A stretch of DNA of 64,000 nt from Pomphorhynchus laevis (taxonomy: Eukaryota > Acanthocephala > Palaeacanthocephala > Echinorhynchida > Pomphorhynchidae), in the NCBI GenBank assembly GCA_012934845.2, contig WNNJ02001213.1, forward strand, positions 186,001 to 250,000, written 5' to 3'. A program made the position numbers and the translations under genes. Of this stretch, positions 34,170-45,926 are shown in pieces (the first letter of the stretch is position 1; each line of letters begins with the position of its first letter). The notes below the pieces were generated by a model that had not been told where the DNA came from, did no database searches, and saw only the letters and a program-made list of their open reading frames with translations.

Positions 34170-34896
34170 AAAAGTATCCATTACAATTATAAAACTGAAG
34201 CTTATTAGCTCCCGGAGCACAGTTTAACTCAATCGGATTTAAAAACTATATATATATAAATGTAGATATTAACTAACCGAATATATATAAACTATATATA
34301 TATATATAGTATCCTATGAGATAATGAAGATCGATTGAAATCGGGACTGGTGATCCTTTGGTGGATGCTTATTTATGTATTGAATAGTTGCTAGGTCACA
34401 CGAGGTGACTTTCGCATTGAAAACCAGCTACAGAATCCTTCTTTCATGATATCTAATTCCATACACCGATTTCAATCAATCATGAATATATATTCATGTA
34501 TATATAGGTATTTTATATCGTGTGATAATTTATGTAATAAATTCATTAATAATGTATTATGGGTCATTTCTGCAAAAATGACCCATAATACAATTTATCT
34601 TAATAATGTGACAATTTATCTTAATAATTCATAAATAATTTAAGGAATTTTTATCTGATGATAATGATAAATAATGTTTTAGTTCTAAAACGAGATAAAT
34701 GAATAGAATTATTTCAAATTTATATATTATCGAAGCTATCTGCTGTAAGTCAATAAAACCCTTATATTTATATACAACACATTACACTATCGCGATCATT
34801 TCAAATAGAGTAATCAAAACTACAATTTGCAGTTATTTTTCAATTCATTTCATTCAATTCATTTCATTGAATTCATTTCATTCAATTCATCTAATT

Positions 34897-35223
34897 CTAC
34901 CAATACGAATAATAATAGTGAGGTGAAAACTTAAAGCTTGAGATCAGATTGATAATCTTCTGCAATCCCCTGGCTGACCTCCAAAAAAAGGCCGCGTTGC
35001 CTCGTTGCACCGCACAGCTCAATCTCTGTGAGAGAAATCTCGCTGCTCTCCGATCGCCTGTAGCGGCAATTAGCTTCTTCCCTAGACATTTCAGGAAGCA
35101 GGACGTAACCGGCCCGGCTGCCCCTATTGTCTCGATCGCCAAATGGGACAAAAGTGTATTGGAACGCATCGATGCCCCTGTATTTGTCCAGCTTCCGATT
35201 CTCGGCCACTCTCGCCACCTCAT
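34897..35223 (-). mobile_element. Probable LINE ORF fragment
   Basis: GC-richer than its surroundings. Reads KYRGIDAFQYTFVPF in one frame, then ETIGAAGP, KKLIAATGDRRAARFLSQRL and AVQRGNAAFF in another. ETxG...TGD.R....L.QR....QRGN resembles a C-terminal stretch found in many animal non-LTR elements (recalled, unaligned). Both frames cover parts of it, so one frameshift is likely. Class is uncertain. Confidence 0.5.
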
Positions 35224-35479
35224 AATTTATATCAAGTTAATTTATTAACATGATATACAACTTAATTATATAAATAATATAATTATAAATATATATAATT
35301 AAATTTATATAATTATATAAATTATATATATTATACGGCCACTCTCGCCACATCACATAATTTATATAAAGTTAAAATTTAAAATAAAAGTTTATAATTT
35401 TTCAATTTTATTATAGAAAATAAATCTGTTAAATCTGGTAATCTCGGTTATTTTTAAATCGACAACGTGTGTAGATGTA

Positions 35480-35566
35480 TTTAGTAATAATTTAATTAAT
35501 AAAGCAGGAAATTATGGAATATATTTGATATTTCGCTGACCAAATATCAGCATCATAAGAAATTAT
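35480..35566 (-). ncRNA. Hammerhead-like motif C5 in a family C repeat
   Basis: Minus strand: CUUAUGA, GCUGA/UCAGC stem II with a UAUUUGG loop, GCGAAA, AUAUC, AAAU. Stem II differs from C3 (GCUAAC/GUUAGC) yet still pairs. The first box has U for the invariant G. Confidence 0.42.
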
Positions 35567-35569
35567 AAA

Positions 35570-36260
35570 TCACACAATTACACATGTCCTATAAATAGTA
35601 AAGTATAACTGCAGAATTTGAAAGCTGCATTATTTCTGCCAAAATGTCTGAAAAAATGTTAAAATTTTTAAATTTTTTTAATTTCTTCATTCTTCTTTAT
35701 ATTTTACACTGTACCGATCATTTATCATTTAATATATATATCAAATAATTTATATATATAATTTTATATCTGGATGTGTTATATATATTTATCAAATAAT
35801 TTTAAGTTACAGAACATAAAATTAAGTTGCTTATATTAATTTGTTTAACTTTTCTTAATAAATAGAACTTAAACAATTAAATTATATTAATATATTATAA
35901 AACAAATTAATAGAGCCGAGAATCGATAATTAATAACTACAAAATTTGATACTTAAATTGGAAATAATGAAAGCTGTAAATATTTATTACAATAAATTAT
36001 AGCAATTCAAAATATACATCGATAGTTAATCATATTGAATTCGATTAGACGCTGTCGATACGATAAAATAGAAAGGTGCAATTAAAGTACAATAAAAGAA
36101 TTTTGAACAATACAAAACACAACGTATTAACAAATATTGCAATGTGATCGCTATATTTGGAAAGATAACTTTTTATAAAGACAATTTTCATGCTTGGCGC
36201 TTTGCAAATACTTTACGTCTTCGAATAGAAATAATGAAGTTATATAAGGTGTATTTATAA
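35570..36260. other. AT-rich spacer, no gene seen
   Basis: No coding or repeat structure recognised. Confidence 0.5.
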
Positions 36261-36264
36261 TGAG

Positions 36265-36557
36265 GATAATTGAACGCCTAGCGTTAAATAGTTAGGCATA
36301 TATATTATAATTGAATGCATAGCGTGAAATATTTAGGTATATATGATAATTGAACGCCTAGCGTTAAATAGTTAGGTATACATGATAATTGAACGTCTAG
36401 CGTGAAATAGTTAGGTATATATGATAATTGAACGCCTAGCGTGAAATAGTTAGGTATATATGATAATTGAAGGCCTAGTGTGAAATAGTTAGGTATATAT
36501 GATAATTGAAGGCCTAGCATTAAATAGTTAGGTATATATGATAATAAAAGGCCTAGC
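36265..36557. repeat. 39-bp minisatellite, about 7.5 units
   Basis: Head-to-tail units with few substitutions; each holds GATAATTGAA, a CGCCTAGCG-type core and TTAGGTATATAT. Because 39 is a multiple of three, the minus strand is open through the array and yields a 13-residue repeat with SYIPNYFTLG. I read this as a repeat by-product, not a gene. Confidence 0.95.
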
Positions 36558-36559
36558 GT

Positions 36560-39320
36560 TTTCAACAACAAAAACTATTAAAACTGCATTATTTCTTGCA
36601 CCACTTTATAACTGAATGATAGAAAATATTTTATCTAAAGATTAATTTTATTAATTAATAACTAAATTTTGCTAATATCTTATTAATAAATTAGCAAAAT
36701 GAAATGATTAAGTTCATTACAAGAATAATTATTAATAAAATACATAATTATATTTAGATGCTACACTCCGCACTTATGATAATTAATAGAAAAAGCATTT
36801 AAAATAAAAAATAATTAATTGATTTAATTTTTCCGATTTAATTCAATGAATTTTGTGAAAATTTTGTCTCATTTTGTGAGATTCTACCAAATCTCTTCTA
36901 TTATCAGTGATCTTGATTTTAAACAATATATTTGTGAGCTCTATATTTTGATTCATCAAAATTCTTAAAATATAAAAGGTAAATCGCCTATTATAATTGT
37001 AATTGGGTATATAATTCAAATTATTGATTTATTTTCTTAATAAATTCAAAATATCATGTAGATTGGAAACTATCATACAGTATAAACTTGTTATATGCTT
37101 GTTATAAACTTGTTACTTTCTCGATATAAACTTGTTAAATGTAATTTGTCACCATGTTGGTGAAATATATCCACTAATTGATTGGTTAATCAATTATTAA
37201 TTAATTGATAATGATGTATTATTTATTTTGTACGACAATGGTGTATTCATGATTATCTTAAAATAAATTATGGCTCGTATCATCTACGATTTAATGAAAA
37301 ATTAACAATATTACCAAAAAGAAGGCATATCTAAATGAATAAACTTCGCATAAAAATCATTTAGAGTATTTCTTTAAACTTTTTATTTTGTATACGAAAT
37401 AAATTTATTAATTTTTTATATTTCGTTAGTTAAAATAACTTCCTTTTTAAAAGCAGAAGTATTTTTCCATACAAATTTTTCATTAATGTTGAATTTAGAG
37501 TCGTTTACCAAATTCTTTAATTTTGAAAATTAAAGAAAAATTGATTTAAAGCTCAACGAAATTAGTTAAAACACGTTTTTTTTATTTCGTAAAAAAACTT
37601 CGAAATTTCGACTTTTAAAATCAGCAATTAAAGGCATCTATAAGCAAACAAATTATAATTTAATTAGATTAATGTATAAAAATTTTATTATTTTAAATAA
37701 TTTAAATGAATTGTTTATCCTTACATTCGATTAACAAATATAGTACCATTCCAATAGGTTACAGTAATAACGAATATATATAAAGTAATTTAGACTAAAA
37801 GATAGAAAATCTAAGTACCTTACGTACATATCAGTATTATTTGCCCATACATAATATTTAAATAGACATTTTCGTAATATAATTTGTTATCAATACTCCG
37901 ATTATTAAATAGAATTCATATACTACGCAATTTATTTACTACGAAATAATATAAATATAAAAATATAAAAATTTATATTAAATATAAATATAAAATATAA
38001 AAATTAAAATATAAAAATTAATAATTTAATTATTATTAATTATTAAATAATTAATCAAAAATTATTTATTAATAATTATTAATAATCAATAATAGACAGC
38101 GTGTGCTTCAAAATCACAATATTTTCTAAAAAAGTGTCAACGAATTATAAATGTTCAAAATATTAAACATTTAAATTAAACAATTCAAAATATACAAAAA
38201 AATAAAAAGATTAAAAATATTATATATAAAAAATTAGAGTATTTAAAACGAGTGAAACAGTGTCTGCTAATAAAATATTATCGACATCAATTACCACAAA
38301 TATTTTAGTAGTTTTAGTAAAATAATGTATAATACGTTCTATATCATAAAACTCGAAAATGCATCGTTAAAAAGTGCTATCGATTAATTTATCCGCTTGA
38401 GAACCATGAATGTGTATGTTCTCTAATTGATCAATTTACACGCTCGATAAAATGTGTTGATTTCAATTTGTTTCAAAACATTCGTGTGGCTTTGTTTAAT
38501 ATAGAAAAATTGAGGTGATAAGTTGCTCGAATGTGTTTTGATTTAGTTCAGAATGCATGCGAGCATTCTCTATTCTCCATTCTCTATTCCGGTATTCTTA
38601 GAATACCGGAATAAAGACAAGGTCTTACATACACTGTTGCAAGATTCAGCAATTCTAATTATGTTCAACACTCCTCTATTACAGAAAAGAAGTAACACTT
38701 AATCATTATGAGAAACAACTAAATATCGTTTAGAACACATGCGCTCTATATAGATTGAAAACTTTTCAATACAAACGTTATCAAGTTCAATAGCAAGAAA
38801 CTAGGATGGCCAGAATTAACAATGCACCTATCTGATTTAAAAGTAGTAAAATTTCGCTCATTATAGTATAATTTTGAAATCGCATCATAATGTTGTCTGC
38901 CTAGACGGAATTAAATGATATCCTTTGTTATTTTAAGGAATCTAGATTGTGATAGATCCAGATAATGGAATGAATAGATTTCATGAAATATAGATTGAGA
39001 AAAGTATAGATTACGAACGGCATCGATTATGATAATTAGATTTTGAGAGGTATAGATGATTAGGCTTGTTTCAACAAATATATGTTAGATTAATCAATGT
39101 TGATCAATACTGATTAATCAATATTAATCAATATTGTACTCAATGTAGATTATAACAATTAGGATTATAAGATATATTAAAAAATTTAAATTAAGAAATA
39201 TTACTAAATATATTAAATATAAATATATATTTATATTAAAAATATATATTTGCATCTAAGAATTATATTTATGAAATAATAAATAATAATAGATGATATA
39301 TAAGAATAAGGTACAAAATA
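36560..39320. other. AT-rich spacer, no gene seen
   Basis: About 2.8 kb with A/T runs. A small IR of CGGTATTCTTAGAATACCG occurs at 38592-38610. No exon, RNA gene or element recognised. Confidence 0.5.
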
Positions 39321-39329
39321 AAATTCAGA

Positions 39330-39365
39330 TCAGATAACTAAGTTTACGTATTTTATACGATATCA
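39330..39365 (+). repeat. Short copy of the 43.7-kb satellite end
   Basis: CAGATAACTAAGTTTACG resembles CAGATAACTGAGTCTACG of the satellite at 43.7-44.5 kb. It lies just beyond the 3' end of the LINE at 39.5 kb, while the satellite lies beyond its 5' end. Confidence 0.5.
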
Positions 39366-39802
39366 ATCAATAATTTTTTCTTTATTTTTACAAGATGAAC
39401 ATGTATCTTTGTTCATACGATAGACAAAATTTGAAGGCATGAAAAAATATATATACAAGTAGGAAAATTAAAATTACACATAATATTCTCAAAATGTCTT
39501 AAAATTACACAATAACAGTTAAATAGCAGACGTTCTGAGTAGTAATGCTGTAAGTAAGAAGCTGCGCTTTAGCTTTTCTGTATGAGCAAGCTTTACTATG
39601 TTATTTGACTTTCGTAGATCGTATCGCTTTTTTATCCCTAAATATTGTGATGATGAAATTGTCAATAAATATTCTACAATGGATGCACGCGATTTCATTT
39701 TTAAAATTCTGCTCATTAAAACTTCGAGTGGTTCTATATTCTTGCCATATATTTGCTGCCCTCGATTATGAATGCGAATAAGCTTTTTAATTTCAAAAGA
39801 TG

Positions 39803-41005
39803 TCATGTCACAAAAATTGTAGGATATGCATATAGTAGAATTGAACGTATGGTCGCATTGTAAACAAGCTCTAGCTGGTAGTCAAATACACCATCTTGCT
39901 TTAACACTTTTAAAAAGTATAGACGCCTAGCACATTTAGATGCGGTATCTTCAACATGCTTCTTCCAAGACAAGTTCGAGTCAAATATCAAGCCCAAAAT
40001 CTTTAAGTAACTGAATCTCTCTAGACCAAAGTTTAACAGCATTGAATTAGAATAAGGTCGTTTAAACGCAAACTGAATAATTTTTGACTTCGTCACATTT
40101 ATACTAAGATCGTTATACGAGCACCATTCTTTAAGATTACTTAATTCCTGTTCAATTATAATGTTAGATTGTATATAGTTGTCACCGCGGTTTATTATAG
40201 TAAGATCGTCTGCATATTTAAAACATTTTGACGAGCAATAACTGACACAGTAATCATTCATGTAAATTCCAAATAGAAGTGGTACAATTAGATTTCCTTG
40301 TGGAACACCTTTAAATATACAACGCGGTTCTGAATTTGATCCTAGGTGAGATATAAATTGAAATCGATTATCTAAATAGGAGTTCAAAAAATTAATATGC
40401 CAATCAGAGAATCCTGCGTTTTTGAACTTTCTTAATAGTTTCGCATGAGATACGTTATCAAAGGCTTTCGAAATGTCAACCTGTAAAAGCTGTATTACAT
40501 GAAAGAGGCGAGAGTCTATAGTATCTACCAAAACATGATGGATTGACAATAGAGCATTGTTTGTCGATCCTGCGGGTCGAAACGCAAATTGATTGTTGTC
40601 TAAATAGTTACTATATTTGTGATATATTCGTCGACGAAAACAGCTTTCTAGTATTTTAGCGATGACCGGAAGCAACGATACTGGACGATATGCCATTTTA
40701 GATATTGATTGACCTCCTTTCGGAACTAACACAACCTTAAACATCTTCAAACAAGCAGGAACATTTCCCAATCGAAATATTTCCGAAAATAAATGTGCTA
40801 AAGCTTCAGACAATACATCTTCCAAATACCGGAGTATCCAAGCGGGCAGTCCAGGACCACATGATTTTTTTGAACTCAAGCGAGTTAATTCCGAACTTAT
40901 TTCTGATGCGGAAACGACAACATCCAATGATTCATAACGTATAGTTTCATTCGTAATCCTAGTTTTATCCAATACTGGCGTGATTCCTTCTTTTATTTCA
41001 TTCAA
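39803..41005 (-). CDS. LINE reverse transcriptase, 400 aa open frame
   Basis: RNA-directed DNA polymerase for target-primed reverse transcription. Motifs in order: KSCGPGLPAWILR (residues about 47-59), YRPVSLL (106-112), DISKAFD (177-183, motif A), GVPQG (233-237), YADD (264-267, catalytic), then WCSYNDLSINVTKS. NLIVPLLF replaces the usual SVLGPLLF. The frame ends in a short TIFVT tail and the next 95-aa frame (39519-39806) continues the element, suggesting a frameshift near 39803. Confidence 0.9.
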   Translation of the reverse strand: MNEIKEGITPVLDKTRITNETIRYESLDVVVSASEISSELTRLSSKKSCGPGLPAWILRYLEDVLSEALAHLFSEIFRLGNVPACLKMFKVVLVPKGGQSISKMAYRPVSLLPVIAKILESCFRRRIYHKYSNYLDNNQFAFRPAGSTNNALLSIHHVLVDTIDSRLFHVIQLLQVDISKAFDNVSHAKLLRKFKNAGFSDWHINFLNSYLDNRFQFISHLGSNSEPRCIFKGVPQGNLIVPLLFGIYMNDYCVSYCSSKCFKYADDLTIINRGDNYIQSNIIIEQELSNLKEWCSYNDLSINVTKSKIIQFAFKRPYSNSMLLNFGLERFSYLKILGLIFDSNLSWKKHVEDTASKCARRLYFLKVLKQDGVFDYQLELVYNATIRSILLYAYPTIFVT

Positions 41006-41205
41006 GGCAAATACTAAATCAGATTGATTAAGGTTAGCAAAATCTAATTTACATCCACTAGGCTTTAGGCGTGAAACACCTTTCCAAAAGTCTGACGAAT
41101 TCCCTGTACCTAGCAGTTCCAGAACAAATGACTTCTTGGAAATATTTATGAGACTGGAAAGTTTATCCGTTAATTGTTTTTCTTTAAGTTTCCTATTTCA
41201 TGCGC

Positions 41206-42185
41206 TTAATTTCTTTTGAAATCAATCTCTTTAATTGAAGGAGTCATCCATTTAGGATCCCGATTATAAATCGACACGAATTTACGCGGAATACAAGAAT
41301 CAAAAAAACTCGATACACAACTAATTAAATTATCCATTGTTAAAGAGTTATGAGTAATCATCACTTGTAACGCACTGGATACGTCAGTTTTTAAATTAAG
41401 AATATAATGTTCACGTTTGTCATATAACACCCGCTTAGTTGTAAGTTTGCGCTTAGTGTGGTTAAGAGGAGTTATTAGTATAGATGAGTGGTCGGAGGTT
41501 TTTAATGGTGCAATACGCTCTACTTTACTACATATTGACTCCACATTACAGTAAATTTTATCAAGATAAGTTCTTTTTCTCGTTGTAAAGTGGACGACCT
41601 GATTCAATCCTAATGAAGCGGCAGCGTGATCAAAGTTCAAGCGATTAAAATCACTGCTAGTAACATGTTTTTATTTAATATAAGAATTTCCTTTATAGAA
41701 TGCTATAAAATATCAAGTGCAACATCATGTTTACCACTTGGAGGGCGATAACATACTGCAACGACGAGAGCAAAACTTCTTGTTGCCGAAGAACACTTGC
41801 TTACTTGTAATGCTAGACATTCAATATCAGTTTTCATAATGCTCTTAACTGTTGCAACTATTAGAGAACACGACATACGAATGTATACTGCTACACCACC
41901 TCCCAAAGTCGTACGATTACATGTGAATAAGTCAAAGTGAGGAATAGTGTAACACTCCCAACAATATTCGTCAAACCACGTTTCCGTAATCAAGATGATA
42001 TCAATTTTATGTATTTCTGCCTGACATTCAAGATAAGATAACTTATTTCGAAGATCTCTTGCATTAGTGTAAAATATTTTAGGATACCGAAATCTCTTAA
42101 CTCTCAATTTAGATTTTTCTGATTCCAAAGGTATGATCGAGGAAACGTATCGTATCGAATTTTGGCAAGCTGCATTTGGCTTCAA
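41206..42185 (-). CDS. LINE APE-type endonuclease, two frames
   Basis: Frame 41703-42185 gives FYTNARDLRNKLSYLE, ITETWFDE (catalytic E region), GGGVAVYI and CYRPPSG. Frame 41206-41640 gives GLNQVVHFTTRKR, LDKIYCN and KTSDHSSILI (the SDH motif). Both stretches fit an apurinic endonuclease that nicks target DNA. The two frames differ, so a frameshift or small loss lies at 41640-41703 and removes the GDFN region. Confidence 0.85.
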
Positions 42186-42195
42186 TCAAAAATCG

Positions 42196-43205
42196 GACTT
42201 TATTTCAAGGCAACAAGTTTCCTCGCTATCCGAAATTTCTAACCCGCAGGATTTTCGACTTGATCTTAACACTTCACATTATCTAGTTTGATATTTGATC
42301 GCATTAGGTTTCTAGGTTCAGAACTTAAATCGCGCCTTATCGTAATATCATTAAAAGCATGTCCTTTAGAACGTAATATAATTTCAGAAGCAGTTTTGCT
42401 GTCAGAAAAAAAACTACTTTTAGTATACGACCACTTGATATTTCATGACTTTTATGTTTTCCTAACCGAAAAGCCCCAACAACCCTAATACTATTAGCGA
42501 TTTCTTTATCTTCATATGAAAACATAAGAGATAATGTATTATGCAGTGTATTATGCAGTATGAATCTACTTGGGCTTGTATTGATGAATTGGGTATTTCG
42601 GTTATATGTGAAAATATTAGACATCGTTCACTAGGGGCATATTTGCGTCGTGGTAAATTTGACTTTAAATTATTTGCGGTTGATCTAATTTCTGAAGTAA
42701 CACATCCAAATATGTTGTTATGTAAAGTTGAAGCCTGACAGCATAAGTTTCGTGGATGAGTAACTTGGGATCCGTGGTACAAACTAGTAGGGGTGCTCAC
42801 AATAGGTGTTTTTGTGTTTTTATTATATGACTTATGATGGGCGCGCGATTTATTATAACGATGGATATCAATTATAGAAGAATTTACGATTACTCTAGAG
42901 TGCGTGGTTCTAGGTAAGAGAGTTAACTTAGAAGATTTTGTTGTAGTTTGCTGGGTTATATTCGAATTTTGAATAGATGAAGTATGATCATCAATTAATG
43001 TTATATTATCATTGAGATTTGTAGAACTATTGTTTCATAGCAAATGATGGTAAAAAGTGGAGCTGTGATGTGGCATGTTATAGTTTCTGTCACATGATAT
43101 TGTATTAGTACTTAAACAATGTAGATTTGAGCAATCCGTCTGCGTTGATATACTGCTACTAGCTTTAAGAGTTTCCTTGCACGTTTCGTTCAACTTTAAT
43201 GACAT
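42196..43205 (-). pseudogene. LINE ORF1 remnant
   Basis: Pieces on the minus strand include RVVGAFRLGK followed by RILKVVF (42337-42624), the RRM-like core of CR1-type ORF1, and LYHGSQVTHPRNL-type sequence upstream (42462-42800). Several frame changes. The first part is low complexity. Confidence 0.65.
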
Positions 43206-43429
43206 CTATACACAAAAGGCGCATAACAGACTTTTATTTTGGTATTCGGACAACATAACATGGGGAACGAGCAAACGTGTGATAACTGGGCATTCACATC
43301 GACAACATCCGATATCAAGAATAGTGGAAGCGTTCAAACTTGATTTAGACAAATAACTAATTTTATTAATTTTACAAATTTTACAAATTTTATTTTTATA
43401 TAAATAAAAATAAAGATAAATAAATAAAC

Positions 43430-43690
43430 AATTATATAAGATTTTATACAATTTACATTTAAATAAAGTCAAAATTTAAAATTGAAATTTAAAAAGTCAA
43501 TTTTTATTAATTGATTAATAAATAACAAACGTTATATCAGAATAAAAATTAGATGTCATCAGGAAAAACTGCTATGTTATCATGTGTCGGTCCCATTTCT
43601 TGATCCAACATAACAGCGGGGACAAAAACGTGCTAATGACGTATTTCCTATAATGAAATTTGATTATTTAGTACCTTATTCTATATTGGA
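43430..43690 (-). mobile_element. Penelope-like 3' module only
   Basis: Minus strand matches the last part of the PLEs at 15.4 and 23.8 kb: ACGTCATTAGCACG, then CATAGCAGTTTTTCCTGATGA, then TTATTCTGATATAACG. No RT sequence accompanies it. Confidence 0.72.
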
Positions 43691-44520
43691 AAAAAGTAGA
43701 AAAAATAATGTTGTATTAAAAGCACATAGTATTTCAGTATTTCGGAGAGTTTAGATTACCAGGAAAATAAAATCCACAGGTCAATAATAACTTGTCAGTA
43801 AAACCAATCAGATAACCGAGTCTACGTATTTTATATTTGATATTTTTTATTTGATATTTTAATAATACTTTGTTGTATCATACTTCTCCATTATAAGAAA
43901 TTGAATTAAAATTCATCAAACTTGCTTGGAAAAAGGTAGAAATATAATAATGTCGTATCAAGAATACATAATTTTAGTATTTCTGACAGAGTTTAGATTA
44001 CTGGGAAAACAAAGTCCACAGGTCAATAACAACTTGTCAGTAAAACAAATCAGATAAATGAGTCTACGTATTTGTCTGATATTGTTGATTTATACTTTTC
44101 CATCATAAGAAATAGAATTAAAATTCATCAAACTTGCTTGGAAAAAGGTAGAAATATAATAATGTCGTATCAAGAATACATAATTTTAGTATTTCTGACA
44201 GAATTTAGATTACTGGGAAAACAAGGTCCACAGGTCAATAACAACTTGTCAGTAAAACAAATCAGATAACTGAGTCTACGTATTTATATTTAATATTTTT
44301 AATTTGATATTTTAATAATATTTTGTTGATTTATACTTCTCCATCATAAGAAATTGAATAAAAATTCATCAAACTTGCTTGGAAGAAAGCAGAAAAATAA
44401 TGTCGTATAAAAAATACATAATTTTACTATTTATGATAGAGTTTAGATTATCGGGAAAACAAAGTCCATAGGTCAATTATAACTTGTCAGTAAAACAAAT
44501 TCGAAATATAGGGTTAAATA
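43690..44520. repeat. Satellite-like array, 4 units of about 210-240 bp
   Basis: Units begin near 43707, 43948, 44159 and 44395, each with a shared ATAATGTCGTAT start, AGAGTTTAGATTA, GGTCAATAACAACTTGTCAG and an ACTTGCTTGGAA end. Units 2 and 3 are nearly identical. Confidence 0.93.
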
Positions 44521-44820
44521 TAAATCAGGAAAATATTTAAATCAATTTTGTTCTGATGAGTTTTGCCTTAATTAGATAGCCATTTCTATCAAAATATAGA
44601 ACCGTTTAAGAGTTAGGCCTTACAATATCTAATATCCTTAGTTAGAAAGAACGCATGCAATTAGCGATCAATAAAAACATGGAACTAACAAATATGTAAT
44701 CAGCAATTAATAATAAGGATTTTTCTAAGCAACTCTATATAACCGATAACAACTAAAAAGAAAAACAGCTAAGAAACAAGACAGTACAAAAAATCTACAA
44801 AAATCTTTGTCCAGTCTTCC
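44520..44820. other. AT-rich spacer, no gene seen
   Basis: No feature recognised between the satellite and LINE copy A. Confidence 0.45.
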
Positions 44821-44929
44821 AACAAATTTCTAAGGCCTCAGTTCTAGTGGGATCTGAGCCCTTCAGCCGATCTAGCACGCCACTCTCAGACTGAATCACC
44901 CAGGGTCTCTCAACCCCCTCCTATAGTTG

Positions 44930-44956
44930 TCATCTTCTATGACAACTATAGGGATT
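44930..44956. repeat. Perfect short hairpin in LINE copy A
   Basis: CCTATAGTTGTCAT and its complement flank CTTCT, a 14-bp perfect stem. Copy B lacks it at the matching place. Confidence 0.88.
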
Positions 44957-45856
44957 CACACTAATATTTCTCTTTATTAAAAAATCCGTAAAGTTGAATT
45001 ACAAAAGTAAAAATTTATGCTGAGTTTAAATTAAGTGTTTAACTTCAAAACAATTTCTACAACTTCAGTGCTGGAATATTGTAAAGTTAATATGAATTTA
45101 TATTAATTAATGTTTAATAAAGTGATTTATTAAGTTTTTTATAAATAAGAATCGTTAAATCTTTAATAAATTAAAGAGTCTGAGTTTTTAAAACGTTTGT
45201 AGGTAAAGCTTATACAAGTACATTCTCTTCTGTGTATCTAATTTTCACCAACATGTAAAGAGAGCTGTTGAATCGTATCAAATACATTAAAATATGCATC
45301 CTAAATCTGCAACTAAGGTTGATTATCGTTTCTTAAACATATTCGCAAAATTTGTTGATAGGTACTCTAAGAAGCCTTATTTTCTTAATATTGTTTTGCT
45401 GGACTCTGCTACGCATAAAACAACAAATTAATATTCAGCGACCCATTATTATAATTGATTAGATACTGTTTAATGGAACAAGTAAAACTTAATTATTTAA
45501 TAAAAGTCAATTTTTCAATAGCTAACTGTCGTCATCATGAGGACATTAGGTCTTGATAATGATACAAACTAGCCATTGAAAATTAAACTTTGAAATAAAT
45601 AATTAGGTTTCACTCCTTTCCTGGTTATGCGGTTTGCTGTATTAATCCAACGACCAGTTCTGCCGTTAAAGTCACCAGGCAACATGTCATAACCACTATC
45701 TAATATGCGATCGTGGAGGTCACGGCTCCATTAAATTTCTCCCGGCCGTATATAGATATTAGCTAAGCAGATGCGTTTACCGTTCTTACAGAGGGATATA
45801 ACTAAACAAGACAGGTCGGGACAAGAATAGTTTAGTAAGAGGGGTGATCTTAAGAA

Positions 45857-45926
45857 GCTCTTTACTAGGGTTGAGAGCTCCTATAGCTTTCAACCCTAGT
45901 AAAGAGTGAGTATTATAACACTCACT
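45857..45926. repeat. Two adjacent perfect hairpins in LINE copy A
   Basis: CTCTTTACTAGGGTTGA pairs with its complement at 45891-45907 around an 18-base loop; the following AGTGAGT...ACTCACT makes a second hairpin. Such quasi-palindromes look like template-switch events. Confidence 0.88.

Larger units (their letters stand above)
39519..43205 (-). mobile_element. CR1/jockey-like LINE, nearly full length
   Basis: Minus-strand order: ORF1 region (42196-43205), APE endonuclease (41206-42185), RT (39803-41005), C-terminal tail (39519-39806). About 3.7 kb. ORF1 and the endonuclease are interrupted by frame changes while the RT is open, so it is defective but not old. No poly-A or clear target-site duplication could be fixed by eye. 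Confidence 0.88.

Noticed and set aside
33150-34220. Open frames rich in Ile-Tyr repeats
   Set aside because: They are translations of (TA)n microsatellites.
36305-36571. 88-aa open frame with 13-residue repeats
   Set aside because: It coincides exactly with a 39-bp minisatellite; no flanking coding signal.
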